A stretch of 64,000 bases of DNA from Chlamydiota bacterium (lineage in GTDB: Bacteria; Chlamydiota; Chlamydiia; Chlamydiales; Rhabdochlamydiaceae), in NCBI GenBank assembly GCA_021772335.1, contig JAJFMD010000008.1, positions 248,001-312,000 of the forward strand, in the 5' to 3' direction. Of this stretch, positions 13,301-20,816 are shown piece by piece. The notes under the pieces were generated by a model that saw only the letters and a program-made list of their open reading frames with translations, was not told the DNA's origin and did not search any database. Numbering within the stretch: the stretch's first letter is position 1; each line of letters begins with the position of its first letter. A program made the translations under genes and the position numbers.

Positions 13301-14787
13301 AGCATTTCAAACAACACCAAATGAAGTTTACTGTGGGAATGTACCAGCCCTGTTTACAAGCAATATTGCAGCCTATTGGAATGAATATTTCGCACATAAA
13401 TGCAATTGCTATGGTGCTTAATTCCAAAGACGAGCGCGTTAATAGAGCGTTTGAAAAAATATCCCGTGACTTTGAAAAAATCCGTACTAAAGTTGAATCT
13501 CTCTATTTTTGTGCATATATTCAAAAAGTTAGTCAAGAGGATCAACCTAAAATATTTAAAATGGGAACTCCAGCACAAATTGAAGAGTGGATTGCATTTG
13601 AAGAGTACATGCTCCCCGATGTTACTGAAATCAGACAAATTGATTCATATGAGAAAGTGAATTTAGATTCTGTTGATAAGACTTTTACAGCTTATCAAGG
13701 GTGTATTGGGAAATTCCAAAAGTCCATAGCCGACAATCATGCATACATTAATGCTATGGATGCTGTTTTAGATCAAACTAGTGAGCACTATAAAAAGCTT
13801 GTGAAGCCTGCTTTTGAAGCGGCCCACAGCGTCTTAAATGCTTTGTCAGAAAGCATTGAGCTTTTATATTTTGTTGCTTTTATGCATGAAATGTCTGTCG
13901 ATGATCAAGTGGAGCTTTTTAGATCATTAAAGCAAATGCCATCCGATGATGAGAAAAAGGTTGATGCATGGATTAGCAGTCGAGTGTATTTGACAAATGA
14001 GCTTAGAGTCCTTGCAGATATTCGTTCAATACCTCCAATGGGTAAATATTTTGAAGGAATTACAAACCCTACCTTGCAAAATTGGAAAGCATTACGAGCT
14101 AAACATCTTCAAACTGTGGATGATAATTCTGCAAAGATTACTCGTTTAAGATCTGTGACAAACTTTTCAGCTACAATAACTAAACTTCAAAAAATTCAAG
14201 CAGAAATAAATGAGATCAAGGCGAATATTGATTTCGGTCTTTTCACTGATGCAATGGCGCTTCTATCTACTGATGATCAGAAGGAGCTATTTAAGCAAGC
14301 TCCAGAGGTCGTCATTAGAGAATGGCTTGACTATGGGCTATATTTAGATTCTACTTTAAAAGCTGCGAAAACGAATCAAACCTTAAAAACATGTTTATCG
14401 GAGGTTGATCTCCTTCTCTCTAAAACGACAATTTCGCAGGAGGAGTTTGATCAAATTCAGCGGTTTTTAGCTGATAATAACGTGACAGTTCACATTGCTC
14501 CTGCACGAAATCGTCTCAATGCACTTAAGGATATCAGATTAAAACTTGTTTGCGAAAGTGCTATCGAAGAGCTCAATGAGCTACAAAGTCAATACGATCA
14601 AATTGTAGCAAAAGTGCCTGCACTGAAAGAAAAAATTTCAAAGATCACTATGGAATCAATGACAGCAGATGATTCCGATGATGATGGAGCCGGTGTTGGT
14701 TCTGCTACTAGTGATGCTGCTTCAGCTGGTGGAGGTGGTGTTGATGACGAAGATTTTGATGACGATGATGATTCTGATGGATTTTAG
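7312..14787 (+). CDS. Giant ankyrin-repeat protein with a novel repeated WF/YL module
   Basis: A 2491-residue protein with no signal peptide and no convincing membrane segment. Ankyrin repeats occur in three places: around residues 226-285 (TALHLVCEN), 703-830 (GNLPLHYAAQNG, TALHEAVA, DSPLHIVCTS) and 1075-1165 (GITPLHIAAARGN, STPLHFLC, GLTPLDYAS). From residue 874 to 2350 a 35-residue module recurs about ten times every 120-155 residues after the first gap. Acidic tracts lie at about 1248-1280 (repeated SSVDDD) and at the C-terminus. The start has GAGAGG 5' of the ATG. It is a single-gene unit converging on ppnK, with a 4-bp overlap. Ankyrin proteins in amoeba-infecting bacteria often act on host proteins, so an effector or scaffold role is plausible but inferred. 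Confidence 0.85.
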   Translation: MTAFIPDYDKFTQYYQQLIDTLRGKTDRADASSIRKGTGVYDELDDRTLRGILGNLKEIAVVKTTETENDDHMRLKQEIMALLPFELFVYQKSPRYTKEQYKTYSIWQKRILHMITSDNEPSLSAVHRFFSSFLRKDDSNVFNNDRTRSFEAFIRQRTSNNPSSRNTALSKQLADCLKHNDLGAFIELILTPINHTNVPGSLSKENESAKYQTEFEYVDRSQQHEGFSLIEMAAQLGDREFIAAILKECGNFEKVALFKHANQGKKTALHLVCENFEGYYANVRQTLNRLVQTLRTSIKDTSIAEVSDENIDRLFSQTLSALLNLLPINTVDTLKNRFLMIPTEEGKLNDMLAAARLDQANLKKLRAIFPGQGEGELRDKLKHFPVEKEAIDAFCDHLSLEKIDPKVLMQRLVNVTAEDANRYIMDLPKEEEKRESLRVVLHNRRNIIENMGLHSQDVPSDIVFELLAVLPIEEKAINAFKEHLQTQRGELNQLFTALPSDSDKLQEILQLTPEQGDEFVRITGASNFDITLWKRCCNDFKAVINQLQTNFYYRFLDDIQANKNFAKEKSFKTYISPPKNNAFRSWIAFFFKGMLEIFNGKELDNINGEIEAISNRFTKDLFKLLYKHVARQVGAKAFENGTISYRAFLEANETCQAYIVQNIDQILVGDVDTKLANSAHNLSNQIMLPTLNRFTGAGAELISNGACLDVEDNFGNLPLHYAAQNGLTSLIQNMMESSNPPPIDHANHQKRTALHEAVAHINSTTVQLLLDKNADPNAVDSSGDSPLHIVCTSGSTTGRVEIIVALIKASANVVPKNKKGRDPWALAELNLIKDAMAALSSRKVKNWHALFTSIIDRLDKFEFVNCMNRLRPSDQAQLFKVASQEHIEFWFSSIQYKTYPLQNVEHNFKEVEKRVAHLDNPRSALISNPITAAASTVVPQAVATYVSGVAGSMPMLVTPVTNQSYILLCRDLSQAYPHAEVEHVRNLLTKLENALKLKGYNNIDEGIVSHLFQDARDYLHGIETKYQKLEGDYQRIYIAHEPPLCDQSSQTILHQAVSTINLNAVKGFTSQDEQINTGDKTGITPLHIAAARGNLQIVTYLLEQGANGLAIDECKSTPLHFLCMNPEVDDDLIKIAVDLIDKAPQLILAEDQNGLTPLDYASNALLKGILLEFETRQKHLEIPYHLYERLTDVEFCEFWEKSSSGRAQFFSRGTEEQIEYWFNHKAYISKELRACKQESLSCFRPAYDDEASSVDDDSTCSTDDDTASSVDDDHVKACSYDDFNVQMAKKQEEIGLTVVRDIQALASMKKALQSGNDRRKEKISGGFAIDFDEAEGEIVALGEGFEIYRFSMGMSLVSESDLAKILNDASDQTINTWFEKKSYLSNRLFQILSEQKEIDRLVDNIAIDGNYQALVEILGKNNPTVELNSLEQLMETMKTALSNRAEKFNSHFVAVTGVIEKLRAKHHHQLEIISNYQAAFFQKNKPIAAFVNLVKSVPLSKRITILKKANEEQIEAWFDHQLYFNETVKNLSINPHVVISAPTRSAINFDAYQQLKKTNVIPCEESVKHIENFKEHLQTNQPALFKVFVDRINGVLAAANKTLTAVESDLFFKIMILLNESDQVAVVNDTKPYIIQEHVPVEGFSKYLLAMESENRPKLFQKANTNQIEDWFEKQNYLIEGMRDLYNEVDVDVASTVSNPFNFNRYETMLAKRRQTCEECRNHVQAMSDALKMSQFDLHGDLFNYFDNALEEIDTVQVGAEARLFEKGLNLLSKDDQWLMILATDNEKLIQDQISPEGFVTYLKKFPLASHQIALAKASEVQILHAFEEDALISPEMSALLKVNSPEAMAPYFTETSPDPAVYQQKLDAILLPYHENIDYLDEVEKAMQVSPEYASKIEHASDHDSSYLESIKDNPQYTEAVRQKFISAKQVLVQAERTIRNYYFTAFLDRISLEQRPDLFVHAEEDQILYWADRKRYLTQEVAALDNLDSPKEAQEHFKQHQMKFTVGMYQPCLQAILQPIGMNISHINAIAMVLNSKDERVNRAFEKISRDFEKIRTKVESLYFCAYIQKVSQEDQPKIFKMGTPAQIEEWIAFEEYMLPDVTEIRQIDSYEKVNLDSVDKTFTAYQGCIGKFQKSIADNHAYINAMDAVLDQTSEHYKKLVKPAFEAAHSVLNALSESIELLYFVAFMHEMSVDDQVELFRSLKQMPSDDEKKVDAWISSRVYLTNELRVLADIRSIPPMGKYFEGITNPTLQNWKALRAKHLQTVDDNSAKITRLRSVTNFSATITKLQKIQAEINEIKANIDFGLFTDAMALLSTDDQKELFKQAPEVVIREWLDYGLYLDSTLKAAKTNQTLKTCLSEVDLLLSKTTISQEEFDQIQRFLADNNVTVHIAPARNRLNALKDIRLKLVCESAIEELNELQSQYDQIVAKVPALKEKISKITMESMTADDSDDDGAGVGSATSDAASAGGGGVDDEDFDDDDDSDGF
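9928..14365 (+). repeat. Ten degenerate copies of a DQxxLFxxAxxxQIxxWFxxxxYL module (protein level)
   Basis: The ten copies begin near codons 874, 1205, 1361, 1500, 1654, 1810, 1955, 2076, 2197 and 2321 of the giant gene. Examples of the core are AQLFKVASQEHIEFWF, AQFFSRGTEEQIEYWF, PKLFQKANTNQIEDWF, PDLFVHAEEDQILYWA and KELFKQAPEVVIREWL. Most are preceded by an aromatic-rich helix ending in a Ser-rich turn, for example YYFTAFLDRIS, LYFCAYIQKVS and LYFVAFMHEMS. DNA identity between copies is low, so this is an old protein-domain duplication rather than recent tandem DNA repeats. I do not recognise the family. Confidence 0.75.
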
Positions 14788-15629
14788 TATTTGCGGAGCT
14801 TGCCAAACCAGGCGAGTTTAGTGCGGACGGTAGAGAAGTAGTCTCGGCGCAGAAGGTTGATTAACTTGAAGTTGCGGCTTCCGCGTTTGATGTAAAAGGG
14901 ACATTTAGGAGGAAGTGCGAAAGGGGAAATGCCGTCAGCGCGCACTTCGACGGGATCAGCATCGGTTAAATATTCGAGTTGAATCTCACACTCATCGGTG
15001 AGAACAATCGGTCTGTTTGAAATGGTATGAGGACAGATCGGCGTGATCACTAAGGCCTCTAGTGCTGGACTGAGAAGAGGTCCTCCTGCAGCAAGTGAGT
15101 ATGCCGTTGAACCATTGGGTGTAGCAATAATAATGCCATCAGCTTCAAAGGTATTGAGATAAACACCATCGACATGGAGTCCAAGCTCAATAATATTGGG
15201 GTTGTTGCCGCGGTGGATGACGATGTCATTAACTGCAAAACAGCGCTTTTGCTCTTCAAAGTATGCTTCAATCGTAATTCTTTCATCAATAGTATAAGCG
15301 CCATTAAGTAAATCTTCCAAACTCTCTTCGATCTCTTCTTTGGGAATATCTGCCATGAAACCAAGATGGCCGAGGTTGATTCCGAGAATGGGCACGTTGA
15401 GCTCTTCATATTTATGGACGAGACGTAAAATCGTTCCATCGCCGCCGAGAGAAATAATATAGCTAATGTCTTTTGGTTGTGTTTCGGATAAAGACTTTGT
15501 ATTAAAGGTCGTTGCGATGTCATCTTCCATGACAATCTGCACTTTTTTATTTTCGAGAAATGGGATCAATGTCTTAGCGACATTGACTGCGCTTTCTTTA
15601 GCGGGATTAAGAAAAAGGGCTATAATCAT
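14784..15629 (-). CDS. ppnK: NAD kinase
   Basis: This 281-residue enzyme makes NADP from NAD using ATP or polyphosphate. It has the GGDGT motif (SLGGDGTILRL near residues 60-70), the downstream INLGHLGFMAD segment, and the substrate-binding ATPNGSTAYSLAAGGP motif near residues 170-185. Length fits bacterial NAD kinases. The ATG shares one base with the dxs stop (TGATG), so the gene is the last of a dxs-ppnK run or longer xseAB-dxs-ppnK operon. NADP made here would serve the Zwf enzyme encoded later in the window. Confidence 0.95.
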   Translation of the reverse strand: MIIALFLNPAKESAVNVAKTLIPFLENKKVQIVMEDDIATTFNTKSLSETQPKDISYIISLGGDGTILRLVHKYEELNVPILGINLGHLGFMADIPKEEIEESLEDLLNGAYTIDERITIEAYFEEQKRCFAVNDIVIHRGNNPNIIELGLHVDGVYLNTFEADGIIIATPNGSTAYSLAAGGPLLSPALEALVITPICPHTISNRPIVLTDECEIQLEYLTDADPVEVRADGISPFALPPKCPFYIKRGSRNFKLINLLRRDYFSTVRTKLAWFGKLRKY

Positions 15630-17518
15630 CAGACGAGCAAAGGTTTTAACTGCTTAACTTCATTCTTGATTGTAGCTGCAATGGATTCTGGGTCAAGCTC
15701 TATTTCATGGTAGAGTTCATTGAGTGAGCCGTGGGGGATATATTTATCAGGAACGGCTAGATTGAGGATTTTATGATCTCGAAGATCGTTTTGTATGGCG
15801 AAATTGTTGATCATCGAACCAAAACCACCGTGGATGCTGTGTTCTTCTAAAGTAATGATCAGTTGGTGCTCTTTGAGAACTTCTGCGATTAAATTTTCAT
15901 CAAGGGGCTTGATGAATACGGGGTCAATGATCGTCGGATAGATCTCTTCTTTTTCTAATAGCTCTTTAATTTTCATTGCATGATCGCAGAGATGGCCTAA
16001 AGCGAGAATTGCAACGTCTTGTCCTTGACAGAGAACTTCACCTTTGCCGAGTTGTTTGTGTTCAATTGGCTTTTCAGGCTCTTCAGTTGTTGCGTCGGGA
16101 TAGCGTATAATCGCGGGTTGTTTCCACTCAAAAGCGCTGGAGATCAATTCCTTGAGGATATGACCATTGCGTGGTTGACAAATGATGAGATTAGGCATGG
16201 TAACTAAAAAGGAGATGTCGTAAATGCCGTGGTGAGTTGGACCATAGCTCCCTCCAAATCCTGCTCTATCGAGGCAAAATAGGACAGGCGCATTTTGTAA
16301 ACAGACATCGTGGAAAAGATTATCGAATGCGCGTTGGAAAAACGTTGCATACACAACGCAGACAACTTTCATTTCAGGATGCTTGGCAATACCTCCAGCA
16401 AAAGTAACGGCATGTCCTTCGGCAATTCCTACATCAATGCACCGTTTAGGATATTTTTCCATGAATGGTATGAGACAAGAGCCAATGGGCATAGCGGGCG
16501 TAATTGTCACAAGGTTGGGATCTTTGTCTGCGAGCTCAAGCATGTATTTGCCAAAGATCTTTGGAAATGAGGGCTTTGTTGCAGAGCGCTTTAAAAATTC
16601 GCCAGTTGTTTTGTCAAAGGGCTTACAGCCGTGATAGGTCGAAGGGTTGTTGGACGCGATATCGAGTCCCTTACCTTTTGTTGTCAGTACATGAACGATC
16701 ACGGGTTTAGGGATCTTTTTCACCTCTTCAAGAGTTGAGAGAAGCTGTTCAATATTGTGGCCGTCGATGGGGCCAACATAGCTTAGGCCATACTGCTCAA
16801 AAAACAGAGCAGAGCTCACCATGTTTTTGACACCTTCTGTGAATTTGTGTCCTTGCTTGGCCAGAGCGCTACCGCAAGCGGGAACTTTGCTGACGAGTTG
16901 TTCGATTTCATGAAAAAGACGATTTGAGCGAGGACTGTTAACGAGGCGGTTGAGAATATTGGAAATGCGGCCGACACTTTTGGCAATAGACATCTTGTTG
17001 TCATTGAGAATGATGATGAAGCGCTTTAAGTCGCGCGGAATATTATTAAGAGCTTCTAAAGTAAGGCCGCAAGCGAGCACAGCATCACCAATGATAGGTA
17101 CGACGTAGTTATCATCACCACATATGTCGCGCGCTTTGGCTTGGCCAAGTGCTAATGAAAGTGCCGTAGCACCATGACCAGCAAAAAAGTGGTCGTGTTC
17201 TGATTCATTTGGTTCACAAAAACCGGATAATCCACCTTTAGTACGTAGTGTATGAAAATCTTTTGCTCTGCCACTAAGGAGTTTATGAGGGTACGATTGG
17301 TGACTAGTGTCATAGATCAGTTTGTCTTCAGGAGAGTTGAAGATGCGATGGAGAGCGATGGTGAGTTCTGCAACGCCGAGGTTAGAGCCAAGATGGCCTC
17401 CAACTTTAGAAACTGTATCAATCACCGTTTGCCGGATCTCTTCTGCAAGCTGCTTGAGTTGTGGCACTGAGAGTGATTCTAGATCATCAGGGAGGTTTAA
17501 GCTCTGTAGTAAACTCAT
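15629..17518 (-). CDS. dxs: 1-deoxy-D-xylulose-5-phosphate synthase
   Basis: Dxs condenses pyruvate and glyceraldehyde-3-phosphate in the first step of the MEP isoprenoid pathway, using thiamine diphosphate. The 629-residue protein has [13 protein letters not shown] near residue 40, the TPP region [18 protein letters not shown] followed by NDNKMSIA, the DGHN motif ([11 protein letters not shown]), the [15 protein letters not shown] pyrimidine-domain motif, and a C-terminal transketolase domain ([13 protein letters not shown]). The TPP motif has GDA where GDG is usual. It overlaps xseB by four bases and ppnK by one, matching the dxs-xseB-xseA order of Chlamydia. Confidence 0.96.
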   Translation of the reverse strand: MSLLQSLNLPDDLESLSVPQLKQLAEEIRQTVIDTVSKVGGHLGSNLGVAELTIALHRIFNSPEDKLIYDTSHQSYPHKLLSGRAKDFHTLRTKGGLSGFCEPNESEHDHFFAGHGATALSLALGQAKARDICGDDNYVVPIIGDAVLACGLTLEALNNIPRDLKRFIIILNDNKMSIAKSVGRISNILNRLVNSPRSNRLFHEIEQLVSKVPACGSALAKQGHKFTEGVKNMVSSALFFEQYGLSYVGPIDGHNIEQLLSTLEEVKKIPKPVIVHVLTTKGKGLDIASNNPSTYHGCKPFDKTTGEFLKRSATKPSFPKIFGKYMLELADKDPNLVTITPAMPIGSCLIPFMEKYPKRCIDVGIAEGHAVTFAGGIAKHPEMKVVCVVYATFFQRAFDNLFHDVCLQNAPVLFCLDRAGFGGSYGPTHHGIYDISFLVTMPNLIICQPRNGHILKELISSAFEWKQPAIIRYPDATTEEPEKPIEHKQLGKGEVLCQGQDVAILALGHLCDHAMKIKELLEKEEIYPTIIDPVFIKPLDENLIAEVLKEHQLIITLEEHSIHGGFGSMINNFAIQNDLRDHKILNLAVPDKYIPHGSLNELYHEIELDPESIAATIKNEVKQLKPLLV

Positions 17519-17811
17519 GTGCGTTCCTCATCAGAGGAAAGGGCGTGCTCTCTATTAGGAGCGAAGGGTTCTCTTCTCGGTGTTTGATCTGTGTTCAAGG
17601 CAAGAGATCCGTCGCGATTTTTAATCAGTGTCTCAATCTTTGTTTCAGCAGCTTTTAGCTTTTGATTACAAGCGCTGATTAGTTTGTCGGCTTCTTCATA
17701 GCACTTGAGAGAGTCGTCAAGAGATAGAGCTCCTGAGTTCATCTTCTCTAGGATTTCTTCTAGTCTTTTGTACGCTTTTTCAAAGGAAAATTCATTCATG
17801 TTTTTTCTCAA
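17515..17811 (-). CDS. xseB: Exodeoxyribonuclease VII small subunit
   Basis: A 98-residue protein with the XseB helical-hairpin signature: [32 protein letters not shown] is seen across residues 9-40 and is followed by a short charged tail. XseB forms a complex with XseA to degrade single-stranded DNA. The gene overlaps the end of xseA by 20 bases and the start of dxs by four (ATGA), so all three are coupled. The tail beyond residue 70 is longer and more polar than in many XseB proteins; its role is unknown. Confidence 0.93.
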   Translation of the reverse strand: MRKNMNEFSFEKAYKRLEEILEKMNSGALSLDDSLKCYEEADKLISACNQKLKAAETKIETLIKNRDGSLALNTDQTPRREPFAPNREHALSSDEERT

Positions 17812-19132
17812 TAACTTCGCTTTTTATAGTGCCATCATGGAGCATCAGCTCAAAGCGCTCACCAGGCTCGACTGAAGCAGCTGACAGGATAACCGATGAC
17901 TCCTTTTCCCGAAAGGGAATCGCATATCCTTTTTTTAAAAGGTTTTTTGGATCGATCGATTGTAGGTGACGGACAGTTTGAGGAAGGCGTTCTTTATATC
18001 TGTCTAAAATTGTTGTTATAGAAACATCGATGGATCTCGTTGCTTGTGTGAGTTTTTGCTTGAGAGTTTGTACTTGAGTTTTAGGATTTAAAGATAAAAG
18101 TTGTCTGCTAGCCATTTCTAAACGGAGCTGCTTATTTTCTACAGATTGGATTAAAAGGCGGTCGAGGCTTGCACTTATTTCATCGCTCATCTGCCAGTAT
18201 TTGCTGAGGAGGTGTTCGGCTGATTTAAAGAGAGGATGATTCTCAATACCATATAATTTTTGACGATGCGCTTCAATTAGTAGTGTGAGTTGTCGATTGA
18301 GTTGGGTGCGGCACTGTTTTAAGAAGTCGTGCTGAGCGGCGCTTTCTGCTGAAACAATTTCTGCAGCAGCAGAAGGCGTTGGAGCGCGCACGTCTGCGAC
18401 AAAGTCACAGATTGAGAAATCGGTTTCATGACCAACGGCAGAAATTACGGGGATTTTTGAGTTGTATAAGGCTTCTGCGACAATAATTTCATTAAAAGGC
18501 CAGAGGTCTTCAAGACTTCCTCCTCCTCTACCAACGATCAATACATCAGCGAGCCCATGCCGATTGAATTGGTTAATAGCTCCTGCAATTTCAGCTGCGG
18601 CCTCACTTCCTTGAACGCGGACGGGATTGAGTATGAGCTCAAAATTGCTCAGCCTGCGTGATAATATATTTAAAATATCTTGAATCACAGCACCAGTAGG
18701 GCTGGTGATTACACCAATTCTTTTAGGAAAAGAGGGTAGTCTTTTTTTGCGCTCTTTATCAAAATAACCTGCTTGAGCAAGTTTTTGTTTGATCTCATGG
18801 AGCTTAATTAAAAGCTCTCCTGTCCCAGCAAATTGCAGTTTACGCAAAATTAGTTGATAGTTGCCGCGGGGCGGGTAGACAGATAGCTCTCCGGTGGCGA
18901 TGATTTCATCACCCTCTTTTGGCAGGCGTTCCAGTCCTTGGCTATTACCTCGAAAGAGCACAGCGGAGATCTGAGCTCCCTGATCTTTAAGAGTAAAATA
19001 GGTGTGGCCTGATGCTTGTCGCTTAAGATTGCTAATTTCTCCTTTAACTGTGACAAATGAAAATTTAGCTTCTAGGTGCCCTTTAATTGCACTTGTCAAC
19101 TGGGAGACTGTAAGAATCTCTTGATTTTCCAT
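17792..19132 (-). CDS. xseA: Exodeoxyribonuclease VII large subunit
   Basis: The catalytic and DNA-binding subunit of exonuclease VII. An N-terminal OB-fold ([19 protein letters not shown]) is followed by the nuclease domain with [15 protein letters not shown] and [28 protein letters not shown] segments, then a long coiled-coil region and a short C-terminal domain. I place the start at the ATG of MENQEILTV (446 residues). A TTG 66 bases upstream keeps the frame open, but those extra 22 residues are not family-like, and the choice leaves a short divergent promoter region before tpiA. The gene heads xseA-xseB-dxs-ppnK. Confidence 0.95.
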   Translation of the reverse strand: MENQEILTVSQLTSAIKGHLEAKFSFVTVKGEISNLKRQASGHTYFTLKDQGAQISAVLFRGNSQGLERLPKEGDEIIATGELSVYPPRGNYQLILRKLQFAGTGELLIKLHEIKQKLAQAGYFDKERKKRLPSFPKRIGVITSPTGAVIQDILNILSRRLSNFELILNPVRVQGSEAAAEIAGAINQFNRHGLADVLIVGRGGGSLEDLWPFNEIIVAEALYNSKIPVISAVGHETDFSICDFVADVRAPTPSAAAEIVSAESAAQHDFLKQCRTQLNRQLTLLIEAHRQKLYGIENHPLFKSAEHLLSKYWQMSDEISASLDRLLIQSVENKQLRLEMASRQLLSLNPKTQVQTLKQKLTQATRSIDVSITTILDRYKERLPQTVRHLQSIDPKNLLKKGYAIPFREKESSVILSAASVEPGERFELMLHDGTIKSEVIEKKHE

Positions 19133-19140
19133 TGAAATAC

Positions 19141-19170
19141 TTGCTTCTAACCGATTTAGTGAGCTATGAT
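19141..19170 (+). promoter_or_regulatory. Probable tpiA promoter
   Basis: TTGCTT at 19141-19146 and TATGAT at 19165-19170 are separated by 18 bases, and tpiA starts 35 bases downstream. The -35 box is the same TTGCTT seen before the gyrase block. It lies in the 73-bp gap between the divergent xseA and tpiA genes. Evidence is consensus match and position only. Confidence 0.45.
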
Positions 19171-19205
19171 AGTAGCTCGAATAAAGATTAGGATCCAATC
19201 ATAAA

Positions 19206-19988
19206 ATGGCTAAACGTATTCCTCTGATCGCTGGTAACTGGAAGATGTATAAAACCCAGAAAGAAGCGAAAGAATTTATTGAAAAAATCGCTCCACTTCT
19301 TGAGAAGTCAGACATCTCTGTCTATCTCGCCCCACCTTATACCGCAATTTATGCAGCTGCAGCAACAGCTAAAGGGAGTCATATTGTCATTGGCGCTCAA
19401 AACATGAATGCGGAAAAAGAGGGAGCTTTTACTGGGGAAGTCTCTGCAGATATGTTGAAAGATGCGGGCGCAGGATTTGTCCTTATTGGTCATAGCGAAA
19501 GAAGACAGCTGTTTCATGAAACAGACCTCGTAATCAATGAAAAAATTAAGAGCGCTCTAAACTCTAAACTTGTGCCTGTTCTCTGTATTGGAGAGACCCA
19601 AGAAGAGCGCGATAAAAATCAAATGGAAGCTGTTTTAACACGTCAGCTTGAAGAAGCTCTTCGAGGTCTTTCTAGCGAAGAGCTCAAAAAAATTATTATC
19701 GCCTACGAACCAGTATGGGCAATTGGCACAGGCCTCACCGCTACACCAGAGATTGCTGAAGATGCACATCGCTTTTGCAGAGAGTTGCTCGCTAAGCGTT
19801 TCGATCAAGATGTAGCCCAAACAATACTGATTCTCTACGGCGGTTCTGTTAAACCTGAGACGATTGAAAAGCTCATTAAAATGGAAAATATCGATGGCGC
19901 TTTAATTGGAGGTGCCTCTTTACAACCCGAGACATTTGCTCAAATCGTCAACCACGTAACTAAGTTAAGGAAAGAAGGTCACCTATGA
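19206..19988 (+). CDS. tpiA: Triosephosphate isomerase
   Basis: Interconverts dihydroxyacetone phosphate and glyceraldehyde-3-phosphate. The 260-residue protein has the catalytic lysine in GNWKMYK (residues 10-16), the catalytic histidine in VLIGHSERR, the catalytic glutamate in AYEPVWAIGTG, and the phosphate-binding YGGSVKPE and DGALIGGASL motifs. It is divergent from xseA, and its end overlaps the secG start by four bases. The adjacency of tpiA and the xse genes matches Chlamydia. Confidence 0.97.
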   Translation: MAKRIPLIAGNWKMYKTQKEAKEFIEKIAPLLEKSDISVYLAPPYTAIYAAAATAKGSHIVIGAQNMNAEKEGAFTGEVSADMLKDAGAGFVLIGHSERRQLFHETDLVINEKIKSALNSKLVPVLCIGETQEERDKNQMEAVLTRQLEEALRGLSSEELKKIIIAYEPVWAIGTGLTATPEIAEDAHRFCRELLAKRFDQDVAQTILILYGGSVKPETIEKLIKMENIDGALIGGASLQPETFAQIVNHVTKLRKEGHL

Positions 19989-20278
19989 CAGTTGTATTTT
20001 ATACTGCACTTTTTTTATTTGTATTTCTTTGTGTTGTTCTTTGCCTCGCAATTCTTGTGCAGGAGAGTAAAACACTCGGACTAGGAGCTTCTTTTGGAGG
20101 AGATCCAGGAGAGTCACTTTTCGGAACATCGACTGCTGATGTGTTGAAAAAGTTCACAGCATGGCTAGGAGCGATTTTTTTGATCTCTTGCGTTATGCTC
20201 TCTTTTTGGTCGGCAGAATTGACAAAGCCTCGAGCGACTCAAGTTGTTCCTCTTGAGATAGAACAAATTACGCCCTAG
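19985..20278 (+). CDS. secG: Preprotein translocase subunit SecG
   Basis: A 97-residue small membrane protein with two hydrophobic helices (about residues 3-25 and 58-77). Between them is the SecG loop seen here as QESKTLGLGASFGGDPGESLFGT. SecG assists SecYE in protein export across the inner membrane. The gene is tightly coupled to tpiA (4-bp overlap), and def begins immediately after its stop. SecG following tpiA is a common bacterial arrangement. The proline/valine-rich tail after the second helix is not informative. Confidence 0.9.
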   Translation: MTVVFYTALFLFVFLCVVLCLAILVQESKTLGLGASFGGDPGESLFGTSTADVLKKFTAWLGAIFLISCVMLSFWSAELTKPRATQVVPLEIEQITP

Positions 20279-20806
20279 ATGGAACCAAAGATACGTATAT
20301 ATGGTGATCCGGTCTTGCGCAAGAAGTGCGAGCCGGTCGTCGAAATTACTCCAGAGATTAAAAAGCTTATTGAAACCATGGTAACCATGGTTCAGTCTAA
20401 GTCCAATCGTATTGGTCTTTCTGCAATTCAAATTGGTGTTCTCTATCGCATTTTTGTTATTCTTATCCCTAAGGAAAACGAACATGGTGATTACGACTTC
20501 ACTGATCCTAAAGTATATATTAATCCTAAAATTACCATTCAAGGTGATGAATATATCACCATGACAGAAGCGTGTCTCTCTCTTCCTCATTTGCAAGGGG
20601 AAGTAACAAGACCTTATCGTATTTCTATCGAAGCGCTTGATGAAAATGGCACTCTATTTACTCAGGAACTGAGCGATTTTTATGCACGTATGATCATGCA
20701 TGAGAACGATCATCTTAATGGAGTTCTTTTTATCGATCGCATGGCCAAGAGACACCGAAAAGCTCTTGAACCAATGCTTCGCAAACTTAAAGAAAAATAT
20801 AGTTAA
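20279..20806 (+). CDS. def: Peptide deformylase
   Basis: Removes the N-formyl group from new polypeptides using a bound metal. The 175-residue protein has all three motifs: GLSAIQIG (Gln51), EACLS (metal ligand Cys99) and HENDH (His141, catalytic Glu142, His145). Motifs 1 and 2 depart from the usual GxGLAAPQ and EGCLS: there is Ser-Ala-Ile before Gln51 and Ala98 instead of Gly. The metal ligands and catalytic glutamate remain, so activity is expected. The ATG follows the secG stop directly, with AGA-rich sequence upstream, consistent with co-transcription from the tpiA promoter. Confidence 0.93.
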   Translation: MEPKIRIYGDPVLRKKCEPVVEITPEIKKLIETMVTMVQSKSNRIGLSAIQIGVLYRIFVILIPKENEHGDYDFTDPKVYINPKITIQGDEYITMTEACLSLPHLQGEVTRPYRISIEALDENGTLFTQELSDFYARMIMHENDHLNGVLFIDRMAKRHRKALEPMLRKLKEKYS

Positions 20807-20816
20807 TCTGCCTGTC

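Noticed and set aside
19133-19198. Extended XseA N-terminus from a TTG start
   Set aside because: The 22 extra residues are not family-like, and the extension would cover the region needed for divergent xseA and tpiA promoters.
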